Source: Atkinsonella hypoxylon (taxonomy: Eukaryota > Ascomycota > Sordariomycetes > Hypocreales > Clavicipitaceae). Taken from it: DNA of 64,000 bases. This document shows, in pieces, positions 47,556 to 61,370 of this stretch. Position 1 is the first letter of the stretch. The number at the start of each line of letters is the position of its first letter. The DNA lies in assembly GCA_000729835.1 (NCBI GenBank), contig JFHB01000048.1:110107-174106 (forward strand), in the 5' to 3' direction. The notes below the pieces were generated by a model. The model ran no database searches, was not told the origin of the DNA, and saw nothing but the letters and a program-made list of their open reading frames with translations. Both the position numbers and the translations under genes were made by a program.

Positions 47556-50544
47556 TCTAGTAAGCCTATATTAGATTTTACTGTAATAAGTAGTAGTAAT
47601 TGCTTCTAATTGTTGCTAACTCTCCTTAAGCTTAAAAAGCTAAAATTATAATGTTTAAGATAGAGTAACTTTAGAAGGAACTTAGTAGAAGAAATTATAT
47701 TTCTTTTATTAATAAAGAACTTAAAACTATATACTAATTCTATAAATTTTACTACTAAAACCTAGATTTCTAGATTTAAAAAAGGGATTTTATACCTTAG
47801 GAAAAAAGAAACCTACTACTTTATTTTGCTAACTATAAATTTATTAATAAATAGCTTAAATTATACAACTAACCTAAGCTAGTAGAACTGCCTTTTTACT
47901 AGAATACTATTAACGCTTCTATAGTATAGTAAATATAGAGGTAGGTTAATAGAATTATTAATAAGGCTAAATCTACTAAACTCCTTATAGATTTACTAAT
48001 AGTAATACTAAAAGAAAAAGCTAAAGCTAGATTATTTAGATCTAATAGCTTAAAAGATATTATCTATAAAGCTAATACTAGTTCTATATAGAATATTAAA
48101 GAAAAGTAAGTATAAAGATCTAGATTTACACTACTTACTAAAGACCTAAATCTATTAAATATACCTTAAACTACTAAAAAGAACTTATTAATTAAAGAAC
48201 TAGCTAAAATCTTACTGCTTTTATAGGCTTACTAAAGGTTTTATACCTTTAAGCTAAAGTATAAAGTAAAGAAAGCAATAGAACTACTTAAAAAAAGAAA
48301 CTCTTTACTAAAATAGCTTATAGATTTTTCTATAGAAATTAGTAAGTAAATTAGTAGAATTAAAGGAGAATTAATTAATAAAATTAGTAAATTATAAAGA
48401 GAATTAAACAATAAAATTACTGCTCTTTAGGTAGAGTAACAATACTTAGCCTAAAAGATAGAGACTATACTTAAGCCTTAGGATAAATACAATAAATAAT
48501 ACTATACCTAATAAGGCTTTTAGCTTAAGAATTATAGGTAAAGGGCTTTTAATCCTTACTTATCTCTAAAAGATAACTAAAACTAAAAGTAAGGTTAAAA
48601 GCAACCTTTAGGTAAAAGAAACTATATAATATAGAGATACTTTAAATACTTTAGTACTTTTCTAAAAGAATAGAAGCTACTATAATTTCTAAAGAATTTA
48701 TTAGAGTAATACTATAATAGTAAAGCTATAAAGAGCTAAGATACTAAAAAAGACTAAGATTAAGTATTTAGTAACTTTAAATATTAATATATAAATTAAT
48801 AGGCATTATACTATACTAGAAACAATATTCTTTAGCTAAAACTAGCAGATAAAAGGCTAGATCTATATTAAAAGTAGAATAACTAAAGTAATATATAGCT
48901 CTAAACCCCTAAGGAATAAATAGATTCTATATAGAAGATTACTAATATTAGTTACTTTAAACCCTTTAACAATAGAAATATCTATAAGCTAATTTTATAT
49001 AAAAAAAAGCACACTATTTTCTACAATATAGAGCTATAGATTTAAGCTATTAAAGACTACTATAGCTATAGTGTAATTAACGCCTAAGAAGCTATTTATA
49101 TTAAGCTTTAAACTCTCTTTAAAGGGAATATATTAATATAGTATAAGTAGTATCTAGATTACTATAAAAAAACAGCTATTTTTAGCAGTTTAAACTCTAT
49201 TTATACTGCTATTTATAAAGAATTTAGTATATAGATCTAGAATGCAATAATATAGCTAGATTTAGCTAAGTTTATAGAGTAAAATATAATTAAAGAAAAA
49301 TTATTTAGGGAATTTACCTCTAAAGTATTCTAATATATCTATATAAATAGTAAAACTATTAATCTTTAGCTTCTTTTAAGACTTTATTATAAGCTATACC
49401 TAGGATTATAATAGCTATACCTAATTCTAATAGTAAAAGACCTAAGATTTATATATATTACTATAGTAAATAATAAGGTTAAGAATCTATAAAAATGCCT
49501 TAAAGATCTAGAAAAATAATAAAAATTAAAAGACTATAAGAAAGGTACTAATGCTTACTATACTTAAACTAAATTTAATAGTAAGAACTCTAAAAACAAT
49601 AAAGTAGCCTAAAGTAACTAGGCTAACTAGAATAAGAGCAATAGTTAATTTTAATCTTAACCTCTATTCTATAAAAATTACTAGAATAATTATTCTTAGT
49701 ACTTACTATAAAACTAAGAGAATTAGCTATTAAGAGAGCAGCAACTTTAGCCTTAGTAAAACTAGAATTTAAGGGCTAGCTAGAATTATTAGCTAGAGCT
49801 GCAGTATTCTTAGTAGCTTTAACGTTTTTAATAATAGAGCTTACTATAGAATAATAAAGAATATACCTATATAATAACGTTTAAAGATAAATCTAACTAA
49901 AAAGACTATAAGAAGTACCTTAAAAGCTATAGATATTAGCTAATAGAAAAAGGAGAAACAGTTAATACTAAGGAGCTACTAACTAGCCTAGAATCTAACT
50001 TTATTAAAATCTATTTTACTAAAAGTAAAGAAAAATAAAAGAAAAAGGTTTAAATAAAGGTAAACTAAAAGGATTTATAGAGAATTTAGATAGAGTAAGT
50101 AGTTAAAGTAGTTATAAAGCTATAGATTATTAAATTTAGTATTCTAAAGTTAAATTTCTTTTTAAAGATTTCTATTTAATTCTATAATAAAGGACTATTA
50201 CATTAGATCTACCTAAATACTAAAACCTCTTTAGTACTAGTTAATAAAGTATAGTTAACTTAGTTTAGTTAAAATATAAAATAGGTAAAGATAGAGCTAA
50301 AACTAGTCACTAGAGTGCAGTTATCCTTCTATATCTCTAAGATAGCTACATTTAACTTCTATATCCCTAGGTCTATATATAGTGTATCTATAACTAGCTA
50401 TTTTACAGTTATAGCTAACGTAATAAGTAACTTAGGACTAAAGCTCCTTTTAGGTTTAACCTTCCTCTATAATTATAGTGTTAAAATTGATTTTATCTGC
50501 TCTAGGGCCACTATTAGGTCTGTTTATAATATAGTTGTAGAAAT
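47556..50544 (+). pseudogene. RIPed gag-pol relic, probably of the 210-bp-LTR element
   Basis: About 3 kb of purine-rich, heavily mutated DNA with many stops. The only fairly open part is at 50315-50544, where a plus-strand frame contains FNFYIPRSIYSVSI and LKLLLGLTFLYNYSVKIDF. That resembles the C-terminal half of a retropepsin domain (hydrophobic-Leu-Gly-x-x-Phe/Trp-Leu, then a Val-x-Ile-Asp strand), suggesting a Gypsy-like protease. It is cut off at 50545 by the inverted-repeat element. The assignment is tentative. Confidence 0.4.
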
Positions 50545-51028
50545 AGGTATTGTGTTGCGGTGGGGTTACCCCCTTGCGCTCTTATATTAGCTTTGCAAGG
50601 GATGCTACATACAGATTTTTCTCTATAAGAGTGCGCATCGCCTAGATATATAGATAGTTAAAGTAAGCAAGCGCGCAAGCAGCTTCTGCTAACTCTTTTT
50701 AGCCTTTACTCTTTTTGATTAATTAATATCTTTTTAGCCTACTTTAATTTACAACACTTAATACTTAAGAAATATTACTTTACTACTGCTAATGCTTTCC
50801 CTAACTCTTTAACACATTTAGCTCCTTTTGCGCGTATATATCTTCTAAGCTACAATTAATATTTTATTTCTGCCTTTATCGATTATTTAATCTTCTTGCC
50901 TACTATCGTTTAATAGTATACACTAATAAATATCTCGCTCTCTGCCGATCCTCTTCAATCTTAACGTGCGCTATATTGTTACCTGCTTTAGTGTAGGCTG
51001 CATAGTCATTTAGGGGTTTGGTTTTGAG
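50545..51028 (+). repeat. Left inverted terminal repeat
   Basis: 484 bp, reverse complement of 54131-54618. It includes the segment GGGGTTACCCCCTTGCGC near its outer end and CCTAAATGACTATGCAG (as its complement) near the inner end, both shared with the right arm. Confidence 0.85.
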
Positions 51029-52143
51029 ACAATAAAGTATCTTCTAGCTAATTTTAAAGATTCTACATTAGAACGTAATAGTAGTATAAGCTGTAACAAT
51101 TCCGCTAAAATTGTAGGAGTATATTCTAGTTAAATAGAAGGAGGTACTAGCTAATAAAAAGGCTACTGCCTACTATATATACTTAAAATTTAACCTTATC
51201 CTAGATGCATTACTTAGTATAACTAACTAGAAACAAATAGTAGCCTATAACTATTTAGATAAATTCGTTATAATCTAGAAAAATTAGAAGGTTGCTTATC
51301 TCTAGTATAATAAAGGGCTTAAGGCTAACTATATAATTGTAAACCTATTTAATTTATATATATATTTTTCTAAGGATATTGCACCTAATAATAGTCTATT
51401 GCCTATAGAAGATTACAAGATGCAGAAAGAAAGTAATAGTAGTAGATTTAACCCTAAGAAAGTTAATAATAGTATCTCTATATATAGAATCTCTTGTTCT
51501 AAGGATATACTATATATCTACAATAAATATAAGGTTAAGGTAGGAAACTTAAACCTAAACATTATAGCTAAACTTATTAACTTAACGGATAAATACAATA
51601 TTTATTGTAATAAAGGTATTGTTTTTATGCCTAAAGATTAGTATATAAGAGTAGATTTAGTAAATAGATAGCAGAAGCAGCTAAAGCCTATTTAAATCTA
51701 CCTACTAGAAGCTAAAGATAAAGCTAAATTAGATAAGGTTTACAATAAGCTATATTTAAGTAGAAAGATATTGTATTTAAACAACCTAGCAGCTATAGCT
51801 TACTTAGCCTTTATAGTGTAGATTAAAACCCTAACGGAAAGGAAAGAATAAGTTATAGTTAATATAAGGCTACTTAATAGTGTAGTAATACTAGATATAT
51901 ACTCTCTACTAGATTAATTAAACATTATAGTAAATATATATAGTAAGAAGATGTTTTTGCTCTTTAATACATTAGGGTTTTTCTACTAGCTTTCTATAAG
52001 ATAAGAGCACTAATCTTATATAGTAGTAATATTAAAATAAGGATTAAAAGCATTAAATGTAGCGCTTATAGGCTTTAAGAATGCACTAGCTTTTGCTTAA
52101 CAGTATATAGACTAATTATTTTAAAAGCATTAATATTTTATTA

Positions 52144-52611
52144 TGTCACGGATTAATCAGGCCTTGATGCAATGCTTGACCACTGCACCAAAAGGTCTAG
52201 TCACAACCTCAGTTAGAGGAAGTGATAGTATCAAGCTCTATATAACATATTCAGCACGTAACAGATGCTGCGGCTATTAGCAAGTGTTAGCTAACCTAGC
52301 TAATAGAGGGACCTTTCAAGCTTAGTATACAGTAGATCTAGCACTAAGCCTAGAATTGTTACTAGTAGGGAATTGCACTCCTATAGTCTCTACTATACGC
52401 ACACTAAGCCTGTAGCTAGCTCTACAACTAGACCTAGACCTAAAAAATTCCGCAGCTGCAGGAATCGAACACATAAGCAATTGCTACTATATATTATAGA
52501 TTAATTAGGCCTTAATGCAATGCTTAACCACTGCACCAAAAGGTCTAGTTATAACCTCAGTTAGAGGAAGTGACGGTATCAAGCTCTATATAACATATTC
52601 AGCACGTAACA
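52144..52611 (-). mobile_element. 468-bp element with 120-bp direct terminal repeats and tRNA-like promoter
   Basis: Two direct repeats of exactly 120 bp (52144-52263 and 52492-52611) flank 228 bp. Repeat ends are TGTCACGG and CACGTAACA, the first mutated to TATTATAG in the second copy. On the minus strand each repeat contains TGGTGCAGTGG, an A-box match, and the second is followed across the junction by TGTTCGATTCC (about 52457-52467), a B-box match, as in a tRNA gene. Size and layout resemble TRIM elements; the internal promoter resembles SINEs. It lies inside the inverted-repeat element. No target duplication is seen. Confidence 0.6.
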
Positions 52612-54130
52612 GCAGTAAGCTGCTAGGAGAATTAAGGTTGTTAGAGTTAGTTCTAATGCTCTTTTATACAATTTCGCTTAATTTTATTACTAATATACCT
52701 AAAGTTAGCTTAACAAACACTCTATAGCAAAAAGATAGATATAGCTTCTATAACTTACTGTATTTAGTAAATTGCCTATTTAGCAAGTAAATAATCCTTA
52801 TACCTAAGCATACAATATATACAGCAGAAATTTAGGTAGAACTACTCTTATAGATACTGTATTTATTAGACTAAAGCCTTCTTAAGTAGATTATAAGCAA
52901 CTAAGATCTAAAGTTTATTTCTAACGTTTAGAGAAGTATATTTACCTAAATTAGAAGTAAATTGCTTATAGCTACAGCTTACTACCTATAGATAGATAGA
53001 ACAGCTAAACAGAAGAATTAAATAGTTATTATTGCTGTTTAATACTATATAGTTATAAATTTAGATATACTATAGACTGCAATACTTCTAGCACTATAGC
53101 ACTAGCTTAATAATGTAGTAGTAGCTAGTATAGAGATTTCCTTTAACAAACTTATATATAGTTTCTAACTAACTACTATTGTTAATCTAATCTAATTAGA
53201 TAACGTTTTTAGCAATAGAATAGATATAAGCAATATAGCTATACTTTAGAAGCTATATTAGTAAGAGGTAGAGATAGCTATTAGTATAGTAAATGCCTTA
53301 AGCAAAATTAAATATAACGCCTAGTATAAGCCTATTAACATTAAAGTAGAGAATATAGTTTACCTATAATTACACTAAGGATATATACTTCTAGGAAAGC
53401 TAAAAAAGAAATAGTCTCCTTAATAGGTAGAGCTATATAAGGTTTTTATAAAAGTAAACCTATTGTTATTTTGCCTAGATTTTCTGCTAGATTTATATAT
53501 ATACCTAGTAGTATTAGCAGCTTACCTTTAGAAGCTAAGATAGAGTAAGAACCCTTTTAACTAAGAAGAGTAACTGCTGCTGCTAATTATAATAGAAGGG
53601 TTTAGTATAGAGAACTATTAGGAAATTAAGCGTATTTACGCCTATTAAATCTAACGTTTCTACAGTAGGTTAAGTAAGCTGTATTTAGAATTCCTTATAC
53701 AATAGAAAGAGTTCTCTACTAAAGACAACTAATAGATTGCTAAAGATAAGCTTAAAGTTAATGCTTCTAAAATTATAAATAAATATCTATAGAAACACTC
53801 TATAAATTAGAAAGAAGAATATTAGCGTTATTAAAAGGGTAATATAGCCTACTAAAAAACCCTAAATTAGCTAGTAGAAGCTTACTACTAACTCTTTTCC
53901 TTATAAGTCTTAATTTCCTTTATTATATAATAGATTATTTAAATCTCTTAGTATCTCTTTCCTTATTTCTTTATTTATTATTATTAGAACTATTAAAATT
54001 AACCTATATTATAGAATTGCAGAAGGTTAGGAAGAAAACACCTATAAATCTATATACTGTTATTTTAACCTACTTTTCTCTATAAATTTACCTTTACTTT
54101 TGTGAATTTTTACGCTTTCTACTTTGTCGA

Positions 54131-54618
54131 CTCAAAACCAAACCCCTAAATGACTATGCAGCCCACACCAAAGCAGGTAACGATATAGCGCACGTTAAGA
54201 TCGAAGAGAATCGGCAAAGAGCGAGATATTTAACGGTATATACTATTAAACGATAGCAGGTAAGAAGATTAAATAGTTTAAAAAGGCAGAAATAAAATAT
54301 TAATTGTAGCTTAAAAGATATATATACGCAAAAGGAGCTAAATATATTAAAGAGTTAGAGAAAGCGTTAGTATTAGCAAAGTAATGTCTCTTAAGTATTA
54401 AGTATTATAAATTAAAGTAGGCTAAAAGATATTAATTAATTAAAAAGAGCAAAAGCTAAAAAGAGCTAGCAGAAGCTGCTTATACACTTACTTACTTGCT
54501 TTTTTCTATCTAGATGTCTAGGCAATATATACTCTTATAGAGAAAAATCTATATATAGCATCCCTTATAAAGCTAATATAAAAGCGTAAGGGGGTAACCC
54601 TACTGCAACACAATACCT
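54131..54618 (-). repeat. Right inverted terminal repeat
   Basis: 488 bp, inverted copy of 50545-51028. The innermost bases, around 54131-54180, keep many CpA dinucleotides and are hardly mutated, whereas the middle is AT-rich. Confidence 0.85.
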
Positions 54619-55106
54619 CTTTAGTTATAAATAAGCTTATAAAGTAAGACTTATAAGTAACTTAACCCTCTAGCTAATTCCCTTAATCCTAAAGTCCTAA
54701 TTCTCTTATCTTCTATAATAGCTTTAGCGTCTTTAGTGTATATAGTAGCGTCCCTCTTACTAGCAATAGCATCCTTATAGCTAAGCGCTTTTCTTTACAA
54801 TAAGTAACTCTTTTTTAGCAATTTACACTTTATTTAGTTGCTTTAGATGTAATTAATTAGTGTCTTTTATTTGCCTTAATTATCTCTTGCTAAGCGCTAG
54901 AATAGAAGAGAGCTAGCAGTACAACACTAAGGTTTATATTAGTAACAGAATTATAGGCTATTATAGGCTGTTTAGTAATATATCTTTAAGCTAATGCTTC
55001 TATTTAATCCTTTATAGTGTAGTATTCTCTAGCTTTAAGTGCTTATTTTACTGTCCTTATAATCTCTTTATCCCTTTACCTAGATTTCTACTTCTGCGCT
55101 AATAGT

Positions 55107-55799
55107 TGTTAAAAATAAGCTACCCTGTATAGCCTATTTTTATGCCTACTAGTTGCTCTATCACGTGACCCTCATTAGGTCTTGTTACGTTGATTTTTGG
55201 TAGAGATATCGCTGTTACTAGATGCAAAACATCTAGAATCGACTAAGGCAAAGTTGCCTAACCTATAGTTAACTTTAACAGCGATTTTCTCCACAACTAG
55301 TAATAGTAGAAATTCAAGAAGTATACCATTCGAAAGCTAAGAATTAGGGCTTTCTAATAATATAATTGTTAGATAGGGTTGCTTATAAGAGTTGTTTGCT
55401 ATTAGTAGAATTTGTTAAATTATATACATAGGTTTCTCGTTTGTATAGCTGTAAGTCGATTTTTTTGTTTTTATATAGTAAATCTTTTTGCGGAAATTAT
55501 AAAGTAGCCCACAAGCCCCTTCTAGCGACTACGGCCTGCCGATATAGTTGGAGGGTCTATAAGGGACTAGAAAGATTCGAGATCCTACCCTCACTTGTTC
55601 GTTATAGCGCTCTCAATATAAGATACCACTATTATTATAGTTATCTACTGCTTCTACGTGATCTATACTATACACTACAGCTTGATTTAGGCCGCTGCTG
55701 CTTCCACTACGTGATAATTGCTAGGAGCAATTACAGGTGCTAAATCTAAGAGACCACTACCCTCTTAGATATCTAGTCCTGTAATCCCTATTATTTTCA
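55107..55799 (+). mobile_element. Solo Copia-type LTR, 693 bp
   Basis: Runs from TGTTAAAAATAAGC to CTATTATTTTCA. Flanking pentamers ATAGT (55102-55106) and ATAAT (55800-55804) match except for one G/A difference, as expected for a target-site duplication that was later RIPed. There is no polypurine tract before it and no primer-binding site after it, so it is a solo LTR formed by recombination. Its middle, with few changes, gives an accidental 100-codon open frame at 55441-55743. Confidence 0.85.
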
Positions 55800-55804
55800 A
55801 TAAT

Positions 55805-58800
55805 AGTCCTATAAAACGTAAAGACAGTAGCTAATGCTTTAAGTTCTATAATTATTGCAGAAGCTAGTCCTTACTATAAGATTCTATTTAATCTTTTTAT
55901 GTAAGATCTTATAGTATACTAGAAATTCTAGTAAAGACCTCTAAATTGTTTAGCAGTAGTAACAATAAAGGGCTTTATAAATTAGTTATAGGCTGTAGTA
56001 GCACCTTAAATATTATAATTAAAGACTTCTTTTATGCAAGAGGAAGTAGCTTATAATATACAAAAGCCTAGCTAGGCTTACTTATTTACATTAGAAGATA
56101 TAAACGCTATTTCCTTACTGTTATTACTGCTTTAATAGTTCTATTATAGATAATAGAATTACTATTAAACTAAACAGTAGCAATAAACTAATTCTTCTAA
56201 AGTTATATAAGCATTTATTTATTAACCTCTATTAACTATTTAATTACTTAATTATAATTGCTTAAGGTAAATTTCTAGGTATTAAGCTTCTTTAGAATAG
56301 GAATTCTACTACTAGTTATCTATAAGTAATATCTTAAGATAAAACGCTTTATAGTATTTTCCTAGAGGTAGCTAAGGTTAAAGCCTATAGTCTTAGCTTT
56401 TTTAATAACTATATATCTATTTATAAAACTAAGCTTATTTACTGCTATTATATATAAAACTATTATAACTCTATTAGTACCTTTACAGTAGTTATAAGAC
56501 TAATTAATAGAGTTATTAGTTATAACTTAGTTATAAAGGTGTAGTTTAAATTTATTCCTTAATGTTTAAGTAATTCTATAGTTACTATATTAAGTATAAG
56601 GTATATTATATAAGCTGTTACTAATAAGATTAATTAGAAAATATTTAACTAGATAATAAAGCGTTTATATTAAGAAGAATAAACAAATATATCTATATTT
56701 CTAGTTACTCTTCTACTTATAATATAGTACTAAAATTGCTTAAAATAGGTATAAATACTAAAGAAGCTATAAAGTTTATACTTAACTATAAACTACAGCT
56801 TTAAACCTTTTAATTCTACCTTTAGGTTCTATATTAAAGTAATAATAGTATTCCTTTAAGTAATTAAAGATAAAATAAGTTTAGTAGTTATTAAAGAAAA
56901 GAAAGCTAGTAATAAGTCTTTACTTACTTATTTTGTTATATAAAGTAGAAAGGTTATAGCTTATATTATAACAATAGAAAATAAGTTAAAACCTATCTTT
57001 AATTCTATATACCTTTTAATCTATAAGTCTTATAATCTTACTTTAGTCTATCTCTTCTATATTAATTATAAAAGACTCTTAAAGATAACTGCTATACACT
57101 TAATCCTATAAGTAATAATCCTTACTATAGCAGTAAGCTAGAATTAATCTAACTATTTACAATAAGTCTTTTGCTTAAAGGACTTTATTAGAAAGCTATA
57201 AACATTATTAAGATAATTAAACTAAATTACTAAACTCTAGCTAAGCTATATTAACTCTATAAGCCTAAAGTTATCTAAATTATAATTTTAATAAAGTAAT
57301 AGGCTAAAAGAAAGCTACTTAAAACATTACTAAAAGAGAGGTAGCTAGCACTTATAGAGCTTCTTAAGAGGTAAATCTACTTAATCTTACTCTTTTATAT
57401 AAAAGAAATTACTAACTAGCTTATAGACTTACACTATAATATAGTATATTAGTAGGTTCCTTAACGTTCTAAAGTAATATATTTATCCCTTATATATAAC
57501 TCTAAAGTTAGTCTTAGAAATAGGTTCTTAGTATTTATTTTCTATTTTAGCAGTAGAGATTAAATAGCTTTTAAAAAATTAAAGGTAAAAAAAAGCTTAA
57601 GTAAGTACTTATAATAAAAATATTATAAAAATAAAGGAATAAAGAGAGAAAAAGAGTAGAAATATAGGCTATATTATAGCTAGTATTATCTTAATAAATC
57701 CTTAGTTAATAGCTATCTATAATTATTATAATTTAGCAGAGGCTAACAGTAAATATATACTAAGACTTTAATAGCTATAAACTTATTAAGTAATTTATAA
57801 TATTCTCTTTAACTAATTATATTTATCTTTCTTCTTTCTTCTTATAACTACCTTCTTATATAGCTTCTTTCTTATTATCTTTATTAGCACCTTTAATTAT
57901 TTAATTATAGCTAAAAAGCTTCCTTAAAACTATAAGGATTTTATAAATATATAGAATATTATTAATAAAAGAATCCCTTTTACTACTCTTTTTTATTAAG
58001 TTACTCTCTCTTAAAATAGTTAAATAGATATCTTTCCTTTAATAATACTTATTAATATAGTAAGTCTTTTATAAAAAAGCTTTTAATTATACTTCTATTC
58101 TTTTATTATACTAATAAACCTTACCTCTTTAGTATAAATTTACCTTTAAGCTTTAAGTTTATAAAGGCAATAATATTAGTGCTAGTAGATACTTAATATA
58201 CACTAAAGTTACTTTTTAATAAAGTTCTATACCTAATATACCTCTAAGAGCTATTAAATTCTTTTACAATTAGAATCTTAAGGCTTAGTTTATTAATAGT
58301 ACTATAAGAGAAAGCTCTCTTTTATATAAGGTTGCGCTAGAATTAAACGTTAAGAACTTTATCTTTATTTTAACTAAAATAGCTTATTCTTATAAATATT
58401 TCTATTATATACTTACTAATTATTAAGAGCGCTATAAAGCCCTTTTAATTTTATTCTTTAGTAAAAAGAATAGTGCATTTTGCTCTTATTGCACTAATAT
58501 ATATCTTTAAACAGTTACCTTATTTAAAGAATATATCTACTTTCTATTTTATAGCTATATCTCTCTTAAGGATATCTATAGTAGCTTATACAGCAATTAT
58601 ATCTAGAGTAGCTTTACTGCTGTAAGCTATAAGTAGTAATTTATAAAAGGTTATAGTAACTACAGCTAAATTTACTATAATACTTCTTTTATAATGTTTT
58701 AGGGTAAAAACTAAATAGATTAACTATTTATTCTTTTAAGGCTTTAAAAGGTTCTTTATAAGGATCTTTCTTCCTTTATAGTAGTTAATATTCTTTACCT

Positions 58801-60668
58801 TTTCCTTTAAACATTAAAACTACTAGAATTTTACTAAAAGATTAAGTATAAATTACCTAAGTTAAAAGATAAAAAAAAATAGAAAAAGAGTAAAGGCTAA
58901 GTAGCTTTTTTAGTTAAAATAGAATAAAACTATACTTATTTTTAGTAGTTTTTAAAAACTTTTTATATATTCTATTTAATCTAAGTTTATAGTCTTAATT
59001 CTAATTAGCTTTAAATCTTTAAATAATCTTAATATACTATTATTAAATCTTAGTTAGTTTTAAATATATAAATAAATAAACTTAACCTTTTTTCTCCTTA
59101 AAGCTAAAGATATAAAAACTATAGTATTAGCTTTTATAAAAGCTATAATAAGTTATATATCTTAGTAAAGTTATAGGTAAATTACTAAGATTAAATAATA
59201 TTATTAATCTCTTTATAGCTTCTGCGCTTTTCTTTAAGTATTATTAGTAAATAAACTTCTATTATATACTTTAGATAACGTTATAGTAAAAGGTTTACTT
59301 TAGCGTTATTATCCTTAAAATCCTCTTTTTAGTACAGCTATAATATATAGTCCTTAGAAACTATTTAATTTAATATATTATACTAGGCATTAGTAAGTTA
59401 TAATTTATTAGTATTTTACTTAAAGTTGCTAGTGTCTTTACTATACTAGGCAGTATATTATAGAGTATAGAGCTATTTATTAGCAGTAAAAGTCTACTAT
59501 CCCTTTAGATTAAGCTTAAACTTCTTAATATAATCCCTAGAAATAGTCTTATTAAGTACTATACTATTTAAGGTCTTTAAACAGTAGGCGCTAGTAACTT
59601 TTGCTTAGCTATATACTTTAAAAGAACTATTCTATTATATTGCTAACTTCTTCTTTATTAATATATCTATAACTCTTTATATATTATATATAAGGACTAG
59701 ATCTTTTAGAACTAATTAATCTTTCTTCTTTTGCAATAATACCTCTTAGTTCTAGTTTATTTAATTAGCTAAGTGTTGCCTAAATGTAAAGACTTTTATA
59801 TAAGCCTTCTAGATATCTACTTCCTTTTATTCTAGTATTCTAACTCTTACTTTAAAGAGATTCTATATTATTAAAACTTCTAACTAATTAATTAAACTTT
59901 AAGTAGAAAATTTAACTTCTAAAGAAAAGATAAGCTTTTAACTGTAAATTAAATAGAAAGTAAATTTACTATATAACGCTTATATAGCTATATAGTTTAC
60001 TAATAGTGCTTTATTTAGCAATTTAAACTACTTTCTATTTAAACCTTCTATCTTTAAAAGAGTAGATATAAGCGTTTAATAACTAGCTTTAATAGGTAAA
60101 TTAGCTTTTAAATTGTATACTAATGTCTTAATCCCTTTAATTCTAATAGCTTTAACTACTTTTTTAAGATTTCTATATATTTCTAGCTCTTTATTAAAAA
60201 CTAGAAATTAGAAGACTTTAAATTGTGTAATTAGTTTTATTAAGAACTTCTAAATAGCTATAATATTAGTATACTATATAGAGTGCGCTTCTACCTATCT
60301 AGTAAGGTTATATCTTACTTCTAGAAGGTACTTAAAACTATAATTAAGTAGTATATATTAGGTGTTAATATATATCTTACTTATTAAGTTACCTAAAGCT
60401 ACTAGTATTAACAATTCTTTAGGCCTCTAAGGAGTGAACTTTTAGTATACTTTACAACAAGAAATTATTGCTTAAACTATATTCTAGAGTTCTTTCTAAA
60501 AGTACCTAATTCTAGCTGCTTAAAATATAACTTCTATACCTTTATAATCTATTTACTTATATAAAGCCTTAACAATCTTCTTCTGTTGCATTAGGTCTTT
60601 AATAACTAAAGTAGAACTCTTTATTGTACTAGTTAGTCTCTTCTACAATAGGCCTTTATCTAAGAAGT
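55805..60668. mobile_element. Unassigned RIPed repeat DNA
   Basis: Nearly 4.9 kb of extremely AT-rich, stop-filled sequence with almost no CpA, TpG or CpG. No open frame above 60 codons and no recognisable domain in either direction. It is presumably one or more heavily mutated retrotransposons. I found no internal repeat pair by eye. Confidence 0.6.
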
Positions 60669-61369
60669 TGTTAAAAATAAGCTACCCTGTATAGCCTATT
60701 TTTATGCTTACTAGTTGCCTGTTAGTTGCTCTATTACGTGACCCTAACTAGGTCTTGTTACGTTGATTTTTGGTAGAGATATCGCTGTTACTAGATGCGA
60801 AACATCTAGAATCGACTAAGGCAAAGTTGCCTAACCTATAGTTAACTTTAACAGCGATTTTCTCTACAACTAGTAATAGTAGAAATTCAAGAAGTATACT
60901 ATTTAAAAGCTAAGAATTAGGGCTATCTAATAGTATAATTGTTAGATAGAGTTGCTTATAAGGGTTGCTTATTATTAGTGGAATTTGTTAAATTGTGCAT
61001 ATAAGCGTCTCGTTTGTATAGCTATAAGTCGATTTTTTTGTTTTTATATAGTAAATCTTTTTGCGGAAATTATAAAGTAGCCTATAAGCCCCTTCTAGCA
61101 ACTACAGCCCGCTAATATAGTTAGTAGGTCTATAAGGGACTAGAAAGATTTAAGATCCTACCCTTACTGTTTATTACAGCGCTCTTAATATAAAGATACC
61201 ACTATTACAGTTATCTATTGCCTTTACGTAATCTATACTATACACTACAGCTTAATTTAGGCTGCTGCTGCTTCTACTACATAATAATTGCTAAGAGCAA
61301 TTACAGGTGCTAAATCTAAGAGACCACTACCCTCTTAGATATCTAGTCCTATAATCCCTATTATTTTCA
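60669..61369 (+). mobile_element. 5' LTR of a Copia-type element, 701 bp
   Basis: Direct copy of the LTR at 55107-55799. Starts TGTTAAAAATAAGC and ends TTATTTTCA. The upstream pentamer GAAGT and the downstream ATAGG do not match, and a primer-binding site plus a gag relic follow, so it is the 5' LTR of a longer element. Confidence 0.88.
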
Positions 61370-61370
61370 A

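Larger units (their letters stand above)
50545..54618. mobile_element. 4.07-kb element with about 485-bp inverted terminal repeats
   Basis: The left end (50545-51028) and right end (54131-54618) are inverted copies of each other over almost 490 bp, from AGGTATTG outside to GGTTTTGAG inside. Differences are mostly transitions. The 3.1-kb interior is RIPed; the longest open frames are 80 and 70 codons (51399-51641, 52515-52727), neither recognisable. Long inverted ends suggest a DNA transposon, perhaps MULE-like, but I could find neither a transposase motif nor a clear target-site duplication. Two opposed solo LTRs of one family are the main alternative. Confidence 0.6.

Noticed and set aside
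55441..55743. 100-codon open frame in the AT-rich block
   Set aside because: Lies wholly inside the solo LTR, and its equivalent in the sister LTR is not open.
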